Positions 52,539 through 61,818 are shown, numbered from the stretch's first letter. The stretch: 64,000 nucleotides of DNA from JAWPMT01 sp965229785 (GCA_965229785.1 CBDDJS010000001.1:3348001-3412000); one strand, 5' to 3'. The notes: generated by a model not told the origin, from the sequence alone. Numbers and translations: made by a program.

Positions 52539-53429
52539 ATGTGGCTAACCCTTTCTTATGATTTACTAAAAAACCGGAAAGTAATCCTGATCACCACTTT
52601 TGTCATGGTGTTGGTTTACCTGACGATCATCTATTTACATCCGTCCAATCTGGAGTGGATCAGTGACGGTTCGTTTACCTGGGGTCATTTACTATGGTAT
52701 GTGTTCATCGATCAGTTCTTAATCGAATGCATTACGGTGACCATTATTGCTCAATTGATCCGCATATATGCTTCGCGATTGAACCTGACTTCCATCCGGC
52801 TTTCTGTCAAAGAGATCTTCATTTATGAACTGAAATTCCTGCCACTATTGGCCGTGGCTTTTTTTGCCTTTGGCCCTTTCTCTCTCACAAGTCGCTATTT
52901 GCTCCATTATTTCCCTAACCTTAATTCGGCGGTATACTTTGATGAATATTTCTACAGCCTCGAGATCTATCTGAATTACTTACCTCCGGTTTTGCTCATC
53001 GGTTATACCCTGATCAATGTCAACTTGATCGGTCAATACAACCGTCAGTTAAATCAGACCCATAACGACCTAAAATCGGTACAGAACAGTCGCACCAAGA
53101 GCCGGCTGTTTGCTTCAGATGAATTTGGAGAAGTTTTTCTGGATACTGACAAAATCATTTGGGTAGAACGCGAGGACCGAAAGACCATGGCCACTACCGA
53201 GGAAGAAAGATATCGACTTAAGGAAACGATCTCAGAACTGGAAGAAAAACTACATCCCGAACAATTTGTACGGATCAATCGCAGTACCCTGATCAATCTT
53301 GATCACCTGCAACATTACGCCTTTTGGGAAAATGACAAATACGTCATTCGAATGGACTTTCAACAAAAAGAATTTGTGATGTCTCGAGATCGACTGAATA
53401 AGATCAAAGACAAGTTAGTCTTGAGTTAA
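52539..53429 (+). CDS. Membrane LytTR-type transcription regulator
   Basis: 296 residues. Four hydrophobic segments (about 15-33, 55-80, 95-112, 140-165) precede a LytTR DNA-binding domain (about 195-295): LDTDKIIWVEREDRKTMATT, EKLHPEQFVRINRSTLINLD, and EFVMSRDRLNKIKDKL. Membrane-bound LytTR proteins may respond to membrane or ligand signals. Its start is preceded by the repeated motif described separately. Confidence 0.88.
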   Translation: MWLTLSYDLLKNRKVILITTFVMVLVYLTIIYLHPSNLEWISDGSFTWGHLLWYVFIDQFLIECITVTIIAQLIRIYASRLNLTSIRLSVKEIFIYELKFLPLLAVAFFAFGPFSLTSRYLLHYFPNLNSAVYFDEYFYSLEIYLNYLPPVLLIGYTLINVNLIGQYNRQLNQTHNDLKSVQNSRTKSRLFASDEFGEVFLDTDKIIWVEREDRKTMATTEEERYRLKETISELEEKLHPEQFVRINRSTLINLDHLQHYAFWENDKYVIRMDFQQKEFVMSRDRLNKIKDKLVLS

Positions 53430-53461
53430 GACTGGCTTGTTAAGTTTTACCCTGATCAGAA

Positions 53462-54565
53462 TTATTCATCTTTTTCAAGCAACACTTCAAAAAGTTCCTC
53501 TTTTTGTTCTCTGCCTCTCAATTCAAAACAACCTTTCGAAATGAAGGTATATTTCAATTTTTCAGGTAAGATCTCTTTCAATTCTTCTGAGATCAGAAGG
53601 CCCGATTCCAAATCATTACATAATCCTTGAATCCGGGCGGTAGTGTTCAGCACATCGCCTATAAACAGCATTTCCCTTTTGATCAAACCAATTTGACCCC
53701 TGGTTACTTCTCCGACATGTACTCCTGCTTTGAATGAAGGGATCAAACCATATCGGGACACATATCTTTCGGATTTACGCTGAATTTTCTCACCGATCTG
53801 GAAAAAACATGCCAGACAATTGGCTTCATGTAACCCACGATCAATTTTCCAGGATATCACAATTTCATCTCCCACGTACTGGTAAACCTGCCCTTGTGTC
53901 TGAATAATTGCCTGGGACATATCTGCGTAATAATCATTGATCAACTGGTAATGTCGCTCATGCCCCAACTGTTCGGCAATGGTGGTCGATCCACGCATAT
54001 CCAGGAACATGAAAATCCGATTCTCTTTCACTGGCCTGGAATACTTTCCAGTAAAATACGTTCCGACTACATCGAGTCCAAGGAAGCTTATGATTTCGTT
54101 GAAGAACAAAGTAAGGTCTATGATCGCTCCTGCGAATATGGCAATGCTCAGATAGGTGAAACTTCCCAGGAAATTGAGCACGGTGGTAATCACTGCCGGG
54201 TCTGTAACAGAAGTACCCAAATTGATGGCATTCAAAATGATGGCAGAAATAAACATCAAGAAGGTCAGGAGCCCCATATAAATCACCGTTTTCAGGATGA
54301 TTTTAGATATAAAAGCCAGGTTACGAAACTTTCCTTTGAATAGTGTCTCTTCTATCAGTCCCAGAAACAATCCCAACAAAAAAGTCATGGTATGGACTGC
54401 CACGAAAGATGTCGAAGTATTGTACAAATTACCTGTTGCGGGATAGAACTTTGTTTCGCCTATTATCCCCAGTTCGATAATCCAATACAAGAACCCGCCG
54501 GCTACTGCGATGATCGGGTAAGGGATCAATTTGATCAGAAACCACTTTTGACGAGGATTAAGCAT
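53462..54565 (-). CDS. Membrane class III adenylyl cyclase
   Basis: 367 residues. Five or so TM helices fill residues 1-170. The cyclase domain (about 180-350) shows MFLDMRGSTTIAEQLGH with the first metal Asp, YQYVGDEIVISW with the second, KAGVHVGEVTRGQIG and FIGDVLNTTARIQ. Lys before AGVHVG and Asp in GDVLNTTAR fit ATP rather than GTP as substrate. All catalytic residues are present, so cAMP is likely made. It lies 6 bp downstream of the small membrane gene. Confidence 0.9.
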   Translation of the reverse strand: MLNPRQKWFLIKLIPYPIIAVAGGFLYWIIELGIIGETKFYPATGNLYNTSTSFVAVHTMTFLLGLFLGLIEETLFKGKFRNLAFISKIILKTVIYMGLLTFLMFISAIILNAINLGTSVTDPAVITTVLNFLGSFTYLSIAIFAGAIIDLTLFFNEIISFLGLDVVGTYFTGKYSRPVKENRIFMFLDMRGSTTIAEQLGHERHYQLINDYYADMSQAIIQTQGQVYQYVGDEIVISWKIDRGLHEANCLACFFQIGEKIQRKSERYVSRYGLIPSFKAGVHVGEVTRGQIGLIKREMLFIGDVLNTTARIQGLCNDLESGLLISEELKEILPEKLKYTFISKGCFELRGREQKEELFEVLLEKDE

Positions 54566-54571
54566 GCATGT

Positions 54572-54841
54572 TCATCGTTTCATTTGATAGATATCCTTCA
54601 AAACAATTCCCATGAAAACCAGAAATAAAAGAGCAGCGAAAGGAATGGTAAAGAACGCGAACCACCCCAGTGCTCCCCACAAACAATTTCCTTCATGACA
54701 AGGATTACCAGTTTGCCATTCGGTGATCATCGCGCCAAGCATCCCAATAAGAACGGGACTTAAAGCAATAACCAGAATAAAAAGAAGTCCCAATGGAAAC
54801 CGTGAATATAGATGTCTGCGTTTTTTGATGAGAGTTGGCAT
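54572..54841 (-). CDS. Small two-helix membrane protein upstream of the cyclase
   Basis: 89 residues with two TM helices (FPLGLLFILVIALSPVLIGM, GALGWFAFFTIPFAALLFLV) and an intervening loop with two Cys (NPCHEGNC) that could form a disulphide outside. No family recognised. It is 6 bp upstream of the adenylyl cyclase, so the two probably work together, for example as a sensing subunit (inference). Confidence 0.6.
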   Translation of the reverse strand: MPTLIKKRRHLYSRFPLGLLFILVIALSPVLIGMLGAMITEWQTGNPCHEGNCLWGALGWFAFFTIPFAALLFLVFMGIVLKDIYQMKR

Positions 54842-55150
54842 GTCTTTTCAATGTTAATGCATATTCAACAGACATGCTACTCAGCGTCATGCTTCTAACA
54901 CTTCACCCTCCTCAGAGTTATTACACGCCACTCAGAGTCATTCTTTGAAAACGCTGAGATGTCAGAAGATCCATCACTTCTGATCCAGGCGTTCTGGTCG
55001 GAGAGTCAGATCTTGAAATAACTCGACTCCTATACCTGATTATCTGACGTTGTAGGTCCATTTGACAAGCCGTGTAGAATCCTCCATTTTATCCGTCTGA
55101 TCTTAATCTCCGAGAATGGATATTCAACTAAATGCTCAACATGTTGCACC
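54842..55150. other. Gene-free gap upstream of the cyclase operon
   Basis: 309 bp with no credible open frame. It holds three direct repeats (54879-54941) and CAATGTTA at 54849-54856, which on the minus strand differs by one base from the -7 consensus. Confidence 0.4.
54879..54941 (+). promoter_or_regulatory. Three regularly spaced direct repeats upstream of the cyclase operon
   Basis: ACTCAGCGTCAT (54879-54890), CCTCAGAGTTAT (54910-54921) and ACTCAGAGTCAT (54930-54941) are near-identical 12-mers starting 31 and 20 bp apart, three and two helical turns. They lie 38-100 bp upstream of the small membrane gene and so probably bind a transcription factor in a row. A LytTR protein is encoded 1.5 kb away; a link is not proven. 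Confidence 0.65.
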
Positions 55151-55714
55151 TTAAAAAGGTCGTTCTCCAGGAACGACCGCCTGATCATAAAGACAAATCC
55201 AAACACTGGACGTTCCTTCAGAACAAATGCTCGTGGCACAACCTAATTCCTTGGCATCAGCCCAAACGACCTGCAAATAGTTGTCACACCCTCCAGGTGC
55301 TCCCTGACATACATTTTCTTCGTAGTTGTAAAATTGGCTGCCATTGTGCCATATGGTAACGACTTCACTTGGAACCAGGGTGGACGTAGTAAACAGTTGA
55401 TTGAAACCACGGTTAGTACTGATTTCCGCAGATTCTGCACAATTTGAAGTGATTTGATCCACGAGGGCCTCTGCCTCAGTCACAAGTTCCTCTGACCAGA
55501 TCAGGTCTTCCGTAATGCCCACATTGGACCTGAAATCAGAATGCGCGGAGACCATGCGATCCTGAAAGCGATTATTCAACCCTGAACCAGGAATTTCATC
55601 ATCATCATCGCACGAAACGAATAGGAACAAAATGCCCACAAATAGGGCGGGGATTAGTTTCTCGAGCACAGCAGTAATGTTTTTTATTTTGTTGACCTCT
55701 ATAAATTTAGTCAT
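55151..55714 (-). CDS. CAP/SCP-domain lipoprotein
   Basis: 187 residues from the ATG at 55714; the frame is open to 55771. The lipoprotein signal ends ILFLFVSC, followed by an acidic CDDDDE stretch. The CAP fold is visible: MVSAHSDFRSNVG with its His, LIWSEELVTEAEALVDQI, LQVVWADAKELGCATSIC, and the end WICLYDQAVVPGERPF. The usual second His is not obvious. CAP proteins bind sterols, proteins or act as proteases; here the role is unknown. The last codons form the terminator. Confidence 0.78.
   Translation of the reverse strand: MTKFIEVNKIKNITAVLEKLIPALFVGILFLFVSCDDDDEIPGSGLNNRFQDRMVSAHSDFRSNVGITEDLIWSEELVTEAEALVDQITSNCAESAEISTNRGFNQLFTTSTLVPSEVVTIWHNGSQFYNYEENVCQGAPGGCDNYLQVVWADAKELGCATSICSEGTSSVWICLYDQAVVPGERPF
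55153..55178 (-). terminator. Terminator embedded in the end of the CAP-domain gene
   Basis: A perfect 8-bp stem with a 5-base loop (GGTCGTTC 55158-55165, GAACGACC 55171-55178) runs on the minus strand into five T (55157-55153). The hairpin is made by the final codons (VVPGERP) and the T-tract by the codon for F and the stop codon. Confidence 0.85.
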
Positions 55715-55956
55715 ACGATTGAATCCATTCACGAAAATTGCCTTTTTAATGTTAGAAGTGCTCAAAATCACCGTAACTGACGGGTTTAGGGCTTACAATT
55801 ATTGTTACCTACGGTCAATCACCGGACGCTCCGGACCAACCTTCTGAATAATCAAATCGTGTCATTCCGTTTTTTAGTATAAAATCCAAAGGAGTTGAAA
55901 AAAGATTGGATTTCCCTGACGCACTCTTTATACAGGTTACAACAGCAAAGATTCTA

Positions 55957-57933
55957 TTACAACTCATTCTTGTACAAAACAGAACCAGCACCATAAAGTA
56001 TCAGCAGGCAACCTACCAGCACCACAAAGGGATTCACTTGAGGAAGTCGCTTGATATAGATTGGTGAGTCGTCCCCCATTACAACAAAACTTCCCCAAAA
56101 GAACGGGTGCATCCGGACAGAATGAGTTTGATCCAGAAAGTCCAGCTTGGATCTTCTCAGCGCATCACTTTTCGATAATCCTTTGGACAAATAGTTGTAG
56201 AAAGACTTCATCAGGACGGCTGTCGTCTGGTCATCTACCGGCCAATGACTCATTACCACACTCGGGCTCCCTGCATAGGAAAAAGCGCGGGCCAGACTCA
56301 AAGCCCCCTCTCCCTTCGCGAGCTGTCCGAATCCCGTTTCGCAGGCGCTTAACACCGCCAGTTTACTTGGAATTTCCATGTTGTAGATCTCGAAAGCATG
56401 GAGCATGTCATCTTCAAGAGAGTCTTTGGAATTGGAAAAAACCAGCTTGGAGTTCATCGGATCTTCATCGTCAACAATCGTATGCATCGCCAAGTGAAGC
56501 ACCCCATATTCATCCACCTTTTCCTTAAAATTTTTCTCGTTGGCATTCGCACCGAAGTAGCCTAATCCTTTAAACTGGGTTGAGATATAAGACACCTCTT
56601 CCTGATTATGCATCAAAGGAGTGAGCTGATTTCTAAAGTTACCCAGCCGATTAATGGAGGTTGTATCGGTGAATGTGGTTTCATATTCAGGAGCAAAAGC
56701 CAGGTACTCGTCTTTGGTACTTAAGGTAGAAAAGTCATTGAAATAAAGAGAGGCTGAATACGTATAATGCACCTGATATTGTCTGAGCAAATAGGGCACT
56801 GCTTCAGTGGATTCCGAATTAACAGATTGTGTGAGCAAAATGTCGAATGGCACATACGACAACTTCCCATCCGGCACAACGATCAGTTCAGAAATTTCTG
56901 AACTCAATTCCCCAATGGCCGGCTTAACATAATTTTCATAAATCTGGTAAGACAATTCATTCACCTTCTGGTGTCCCGGACTAAAGTTTTCAGGCTCAAA
57001 GTGTTCCCGATACTTCGTTATCAACGTATCATCATCCAGGTGAATGCGCCTTACCTGGTAGTCATCTTTGGTGATGGTAAACACAAAGGAAGTCGTATCC
57101 CCTTCATAGTATTCCACAAAAGCTTGCGATGGCTGAAGTCGTTCCTGCACTTCCTCTACGGATAAGGTAATGTCCTGATAGCGAAGCTGATGGTAGCGAG
57201 GGTAATTGATTCGGATGAAGTTTTCGAGGGAGTCTTGGGATTCTCCTATTTTGGCAAGTTGGCTGTTGTATTTACTAATTTCCTGGTTATCATCGCTTTT
57301 AAAATTTGATAACTTAAATTTTTGAGTAATTATCTTGAGTTTTTCTGCTCTTAGGCGACGCTCCTTTTTAGTAATTACTTCCGGTATGTGCTGGAAAAGA
57401 TCAGCTTGTGCGTTTTTTCTGGTGTTACGGATCGTGCGTGCTTTGCTCCATTCACTGAATTGGAATGTTTTAAACAGAAATAGCGTATCGCCACTATCCT
57501 GAAGCCCTTTAAAGCTTTGACCAATTCCTTGTTCATAAGTAAATGAAATATCTTCTGATAAACTTAAACTGCTATTAAAGAAAGCAATATTTTTCTCAAA
57601 CGCATGATGTAACCATTCAAGAATGTCTATCGATTTTTTAGGATTTATATTCAGCCAATTATCAATATTTTCTATGAGCAACTGGCACTTAAATCGTCCA
57701 ATTTCAGACCTGATTCTAAGAAAAGTGGAATCAACGGACCCAAAAAGTACACTCGCACGTTCAAACTTTCGCATTGCCAGTTGATATTGATCAAGATTTC
57801 TCTTATTCTTTAAATCCTCAGCATAACGAATCGAATCCGCCTCCTCGAATAACCTCACCGCTCGCTCATAGTCGGACTGGCTGACCGCTTGAAAAACGGT
57901 CAGGAAAAACCACACAGAAAACCAATATTTCAC
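55957..57933 (-). CDS. Secreted CHAT-domain protease-like protein
   Basis: 658 residues. A signal peptide ends AVSQ at about residue 19. Residues 20-260 are helical, TPR-like. The CHAT domain (about 300-620) has the catalytic pair: His484 in LHLAMHT and Cys531 in LSACETGFGQLAKGEG, followed by FSYAGSPSVVMSHWPVDDQ. A C-terminal TM helix lies at about 632-653. The predicted topology puts the protease domain outside the cytoplasm, tethered by the tail. It is 9 bp after the TPR gene and in one operon with the sigma gene. Confidence 0.9.
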   Translation of the reverse strand: MKYWFSVWFFLTVFQAVSQSDYERAVRLFEEADSIRYAEDLKNKRNLDQYQLAMRKFERASVLFGSVDSTFLRIRSEIGRFKCQLLIENIDNWLNINPKKSIDILEWLHHAFEKNIAFFNSSLSLSEDISFTYEQGIGQSFKGLQDSGDTLFLFKTFQFSEWSKARTIRNTRKNAQADLFQHIPEVITKKERRLRAEKLKIITQKFKLSNFKSDDNQEISKYNSQLAKIGESQDSLENFIRINYPRYHQLRYQDITLSVEEVQERLQPSQAFVEYYEGDTTSFVFTITKDDYQVRRIHLDDDTLITKYREHFEPENFSPGHQKVNELSYQIYENYVKPAIGELSSEISELIVVPDGKLSYVPFDILLTQSVNSESTEAVPYLLRQYQVHYTYSASLYFNDFSTLSTKDEYLAFAPEYETTFTDTTSINRLGNFRNQLTPLMHNQEEVSYISTQFKGLGYFGANANEKNFKEKVDEYGVLHLAMHTIVDDEDPMNSKLVFSNSKDSLEDDMLHAFEIYNMEIPSKLAVLSACETGFGQLAKGEGALSLARAFSYAGSPSVVMSHWPVDDQTTAVLMKSFYNYLSKGLSKSDALRRSKLDFLDQTHSVRMHPFFWGSFVVMGDDSPIYIKRLPQVNPFVVLVGCLLILYGAGSVLYKNEL

Positions 57934-57942
57934 TGTTTCGAG

Positions 57943-58683
57943 TTAGTTGTCGGCCTCTTCTATCGACGCGAGCAATTTCCTCGCACTAGGCCTGTAAAAT
58001 GTCTGTTGTTCAACCAGTTGCTCTAATAGAGCCCTCGTCTTGTCGTAGTTTTGCAATCGCAAATGCGCTAATGCCAGGTACCATTGCGCATCCAGATAAT
58101 AGTCTTCGTCAGGGTTGATCATTTCCAGCTCTTCAATCGCTTGCTCAGGTCGGGCAATCGCCAGTAAGGCATTACCATAGGCTAATTGCAGCTTCGGAGA
58201 CTTGAGTTTTGGTTCCGCAGCATTTTTCTTGTTGGCCATGATCTCTACGAACAACTCGTATTTACCTTCTGCATAGATGTGTAAGGGGTCAAGCCCATTT
58301 GGCGTATTCCCTCGAACGACACTCATCACTGGATAGGGATCAAAGTACTGTTGAAACAGATCTGGTGAAGAACCTGAACGCTGAAATTGTAGTACCCCCA
58401 CAAACCCCAATACCAATAAAACGGAAGCTGCGATTGAAAAAATCTTCCAATCAAAGCCTCGTTCCTCTCTTACATTTTCCACCATCATGCCCTGTAACTC
58501 TGCCTTCAGGGCAAGCTTTTGCTGGGCTTCCAAGTGCCCAAGCAACTTTCGATGAAAGACAACCGCTTCTCGAAAATCCACAGAATTGTCCTGTTTCTCC
58601 TCAAAAACTAAAGTCTCTTCCGGTGATAAATCATCATCCAGGTACTTTTCGATCAGGGCGATATCGTTCGGGTCAAGCTTCAT
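57943..58683 (-). CDS. Anti-sigma-like TPR membrane protein
   Basis: 246 residues. An N-terminal cytosolic part (1-78) with IALIEKYLDDDLSPEETLVF resembles anti-sigma N-termini, then one TM helix (about 82-100: IFSIAASVLLVLGFVGVLQF). The outer part has TPR-like repeats (LQLAYGNALLAIARPEQAIEE, YLDAQWYLALAHLRLQNYDK, TRALLEQLV). It overlaps the sigma gene by 4 bp and precedes the CHAT gene by 9 bp, so it could pass a signal from outside to the sigma factor. Confidence 0.8.
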   Translation of the reverse strand: MKLDPNDIALIEKYLDDDLSPEETLVFEEKQDNSVDFREAVVFHRKLLGHLEAQQKLALKAELQGMMVENVREERGFDWKIFSIAASVLLVLGFVGVLQFQRSGSSPDLFQQYFDPYPVMSVVRGNTPNGLDPLHIYAEGKYELFVEIMANKKNAAEPKLKSPKLQLAYGNALLAIARPEQAIEELEMINPDEDYYLDAQWYLALAHLRLQNYDKTRALLEQLVEQQTFYRPSARKLLASIEEADN

Positions 58684-59252
58684 GAACCATGAGCATTTTT
58701 CAATTCATAAGCTCGTGTAGCAAACTGGCGAAAACATCTGGATTTGGATGTTTTGGCTACATCTGCCGAAGCAAAAGCCATCAATTCTGCGATTTCCTTC
58801 ATCTCCAGTTTATCAACATAAAAGAAATGCAAAATGTCTTTGCACTTCTCAGAAAGCTCATTCCAGGCAATTTTTGTGATCTCTACCAATTCTTTGTCGA
58901 ATGGATCGTTTTCGGTAGTATAGGCAGACTCATAGAAGAACCGGACAACATCTTCTTCCTCCTGTGCCTGACGACCTTTTTTCCTTAACCGATCCATCAA
59001 CATATAATGGCAGGTCTTGTAGAGATAGCTTCGCACATTGGCTACGGCTTCCACTGCACCTTTGATCAGCTTTTCACGAAGATTCATTACTGACTCGATA
59101 AAAATATCTTCAGCGTCTTCTTGCGAACATTGATGCTCTTTGGTCAATTTTCTCGTGCAGTATCCAGCGTGCTCTTGAAAAAATACAGAAAGCATCTCGT
59201 TGTTACCCCGCTTGAGTTCGGACTGAAGTTCTTGCCAGTTGATCTTTTTCAA
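58680..59252 (-). CDS. ECF sigma factor of the CHAT/TPR operon (TTG start)
   Basis: 190 residues. Sigma region 2 (EDAEDIFIESVMNLREKLI, VRSYLYKTCHYMLMDRLRKK) and region 4 (WNELSEKCKDILHFFYVDKL, MKEIAELMAFASADVAKTSK) are recognisable. The frame is open to 59441, but the upstream part has no family pattern. A TTG at 59252 with AAAGGA nine bases before it (59267-59262) gives the usual length and the start KKINWQELQSELKRGNN. It is the first gene of the operon. Confidence 0.82.
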   Translation of the reverse strand: MKKINWQELQSELKRGNNEMLSVFFQEHAGYCTRKLTKEHQCSQEDAEDIFIESVMNLREKLIKGAVEAVANVRSYLYKTCHYMLMDRLRKKGRQAQEEEDVVRFFYESAYTTENDPFDKELVEITKIAWNELSEKCKDILHFFYVDKLEMKEIAELMAFASADVAKTSKSRCFRQFATRAYELKNAHGS

Positions 59253-59514
59253 AAAAATGAATCCTTTACCAGTCCACAAATCTAGTGTGAACTGGCATAG
59301 TCTTCGAAAAGTTGTAAAATGAAATTGAAATGACATAGCAAAATTAGCTCTAGTTGTTTGCGTTTTGGGAGCATGTTTAAGCCAGGCAATCGGTTGCCAG
59401 TAGTTATCAAATTTGTGCGCTATGTTAATTTCGGGTCCCATTTTATAAACCTCTCAACCTTAAGTGTCGAATAATGAAATAAGTAAACAAGGTTTTGAAA
59501 GTTTTTTGAAAAAA

Positions 59515-59549
59515 GATTGAAGAGCTCGCTTAAAGCGAGCTCTTCAATC
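59515..59549 (-). terminator. Terminator after the transposase gene
   Basis: A perfect 16-bp stem (GATTGAAGAGCTCGCT 59515-59530 with its complement 59534-59549) and 3-base loop, followed on the minus strand by six T (59514-59509). It ends transcription 5 bp after the transposase stop. Such a long perfect palindrome may also be a REP-like substrate of the RAYT next to it. Confidence 0.85.
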
Positions 59550-59553
59550 GGCG

Positions 59554-60159
59554 CTACTCCAAATACAACTCCGAATCGCCCTTGATTGGATTCCGATGAA
59601 AATCCACGAAAGCATCCAACCCACCAAACCAGTCCAACAATCTTTCTCTTTCCAAGTTGGTCGGATGATTACTTTTTACAATTGTTTGATAGGATGAGAA
59701 GGGATAAGATTGGAACTCTTTACGAATTCCGTGTTTCACTGGATTGTGATGGATGTAGGTTACCAGATTAGTGAAATACTCATCGGTTTTCACTTCGATG
59801 CGCTTAAATGGCTTTTCAAATATGGCTCCTGTGTATTTATATCGCTTATTCACTGCCTGCGTGTAGCTCTTGAGCCAGCTGGCAAATGCATTACTCGCAT
59901 ACCAATACAGCGGATTGTCTCCAACTTGTTTACAAACACTTTCAAGCACTTCTTCTTCCCTGATCTGAACCAAAAAATGAAAATGATTTGAAAGTAAACA
60001 GTAAGCGTAGGTCCGCACAAAAGGACCTACATATCTTTCATACTGTTGCAAGAAATAGCGACAGTTTTCGCGCTCAAAGAATACCTTTCTACTGTTCTGT
60101 CCACGATTGAAAATATGAAAGTAACTCCCTGGGAGTAAAGGCTGATTTCTAATATCCAT
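59554..60159 (-). CDS. RAYT/IS200-type Y1 transposase
   Basis: 201 residues. The HUH motif is visible in LLSNHFHFLVQI, and the catalytic Tyr in NLVTYIHHNPVKHG. The N-terminus PGSYFHIFNRGQNSRKVF is typical of REP-associated tyrosine transposases. All catalytic residues are intact and the gene is full length. No left-end/right-end IS200 structures were recognised, so a domesticated RAYT acting on REP palindromes is more likely than a complete IS. A terminator-like 16-bp palindrome lies 5 bp downstream. Confidence 0.88.
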   Translation of the reverse strand: MDIRNQPLLPGSYFHIFNRGQNSRKVFFERENCRYFLQQYERYVGPFVRTYAYCLLSNHFHFLVQIREEEVLESVCKQVGDNPLYWYASNAFASWLKSYTQAVNKRYKYTGAIFEKPFKRIEVKTDEYFTNLVTYIHHNPVKHGIRKEFQSYPFSSYQTIVKSNHPTNLERERLLDWFGGLDAFVDFHRNPIKGDSELYLE

Positions 60160-60342
60160 TGTTGTTTTGATTTACTGCCGATTGATAGCAATTACTGTTG
60201 TTTGGGTCAAAAGTAGCCAAATAATTGAAGAGAATGTTTGATTGCCACTCAATCCTGAAATGAACAAATCGAATACAAACCATGAAATAACCTCATACAT
60301 CCTTTACTGGCCTCAATCAAAAAAAAATGCAGATTTGCTACT

Positions 60343-61818
60343 ATGGCACAATTCGATGAAAGCACGCTGGACTTTTCTCATGAAGCATTCGAAAACTTGC
60401 TAAACAAAGCTTGTGAGCTGGTTTTGAATAAGTTCCAATCCATGGAAAGTGATATGGCCTTTTCCGGCCTTACTCCGGAAGCAATTCAAAACTGGATGAC
60501 AGAGGCCTTGCCAGAAGCAGGAATGGATACTTCTGATCTGTTAGATATTGTGAAGGAAAAAGTAGTGGATACAGCTACCTTAAACATGGCTCCAAAGATG
60601 TTTGCCTATGTCATGGCCGGCGGTACTCAGGTTTCCATACTTGCGGAATTACTGGCCAATACCATCAACCAAAACATCGGTAAGTGGCATCTGGCACCTG
60701 TCCTTACGGAAATGGAAAAACAAGTTTCCAGGTGGGGAGCGCAATTCATCGGATATGATCAGGACGCAGCAGGCGTATTGGTAAGCGGAGGCTCTGCCGC
60801 TAACCTTACTGGTTTGACCGTGGCCCGGAACGTCTACTTCCAGGATAAACAAATACAACAGAAAGGGATCTTCGGCATGAAGCCATTTACGGTTTATGCT
60901 TCAGTAGAGACTCACAATTGTGTGGATAAAAGCATCGATATCCTGGGGATCGGTACGGATCAATACCGAAAAATCCCAGTCAATGAAGATTTCACCATCA
61001 GTATTACAGATCTCAAAGCTCAAATTGAACAAGACATCAAAGAGGGTTTCGAGCCTTTTTGCTTAATTGGAAATGCAGGAACGGTGAACACCGGAGCCAT
61101 AGATGACCTTGAAGCATTAGCGAAAATCGCGAAGACGCATGAAATGTGGTACCATATTGATGGTGCCTATGGTGCCCTGGCCGCCGGTACTGATTTGGTG
61201 AAAACACATTACAAGGGCATAGAAAAAGCCGACTCAGTAGCTCTTGATTTTCACAAATGGCTATATCAACCTTTCGAAGCAGGATGCACACTTGTCCGAG
61301 ACTATAAGCAGTTTAACCAGGCTTATTTCAAGAAAGCTTCTTATCTCGCCACCGACCAGGAAGATAATGGCCGGCTGGATTTTAACGAACATCAATTCCA
61401 GCTCTCTCGCAATGGCAAAGCCTTGAAGATCTGGATGTCTTTCAAGGCATATGGTGCAGGACGGCTGAAAGCCATGATCGAAAAGGACATTCACCTCACC
61501 AGGTATCTGGCTGAGCTGGTTGAAAAATCCAACGAATTTGAATTGAGTTCTGATCCTTTGCTGGGCATTGTATGCTTTCGATATACAGGAGATCTGGAAA
61601 GCACGGAGGTAACAAAAATTGACCAGCTCAACCAAATGATCATTCCTGCCCTGGAAAAAGATCGCCGGGTGTTCATTACCGGAACCAGGCTTGGTGAACG
61701 ATCCGTCATCAGGGCTTGCCTGATCAATCATCGCTTGCAAAAGCAACATGTCGATCATCTTGTTCAGGTGTTGACCGAAGTTGGGAGAGAAGTAATGAAA
61801 TCATTACTGCCTGCCTAA
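60343..61818 (+). CDS. PLP-dependent group II decarboxylase
   Basis: 491 residues, pyridoxal-phosphate fold type I. AGVLVSGGSAANLTGL is the phosphate loop, VETHNCVDKSIDILGIGTD the conserved His region, NAGTVNTGAIDDLEAL and MWYHIDGAYGALAAG the cofactor Asp, and LDFHKWLYQPFEAGC carries the PLP-binding Lys. It is related to aromatic amino acid, glutamate and diaminobutyrate decarboxylases; the substrate cannot be told. It is monocistronic. Confidence 0.9.
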   Translation: MAQFDESTLDFSHEAFENLLNKACELVLNKFQSMESDMAFSGLTPEAIQNWMTEALPEAGMDTSDLLDIVKEKVVDTATLNMAPKMFAYVMAGGTQVSILAELLANTINQNIGKWHLAPVLTEMEKQVSRWGAQFIGYDQDAAGVLVSGGSAANLTGLTVARNVYFQDKQIQQKGIFGMKPFTVYASVETHNCVDKSIDILGIGTDQYRKIPVNEDFTISITDLKAQIEQDIKEGFEPFCLIGNAGTVNTGAIDDLEALAKIAKTHEMWYHIDGAYGALAAGTDLVKTHYKGIEKADSVALDFHKWLYQPFEAGCTLVRDYKQFNQAYFKKASYLATDQEDNGRLDFNEHQFQLSRNGKALKIWMSFKAYGAGRLKAMIEKDIHLTRYLAELVEKSNEFELSSDPLLGIVCFRYTGDLESTEVTKIDQLNQMIIPALEKDRRVFITGTRLGERSVIRACLINHRLQKQHVDHLVQVLTEVGREVMKSLLPA

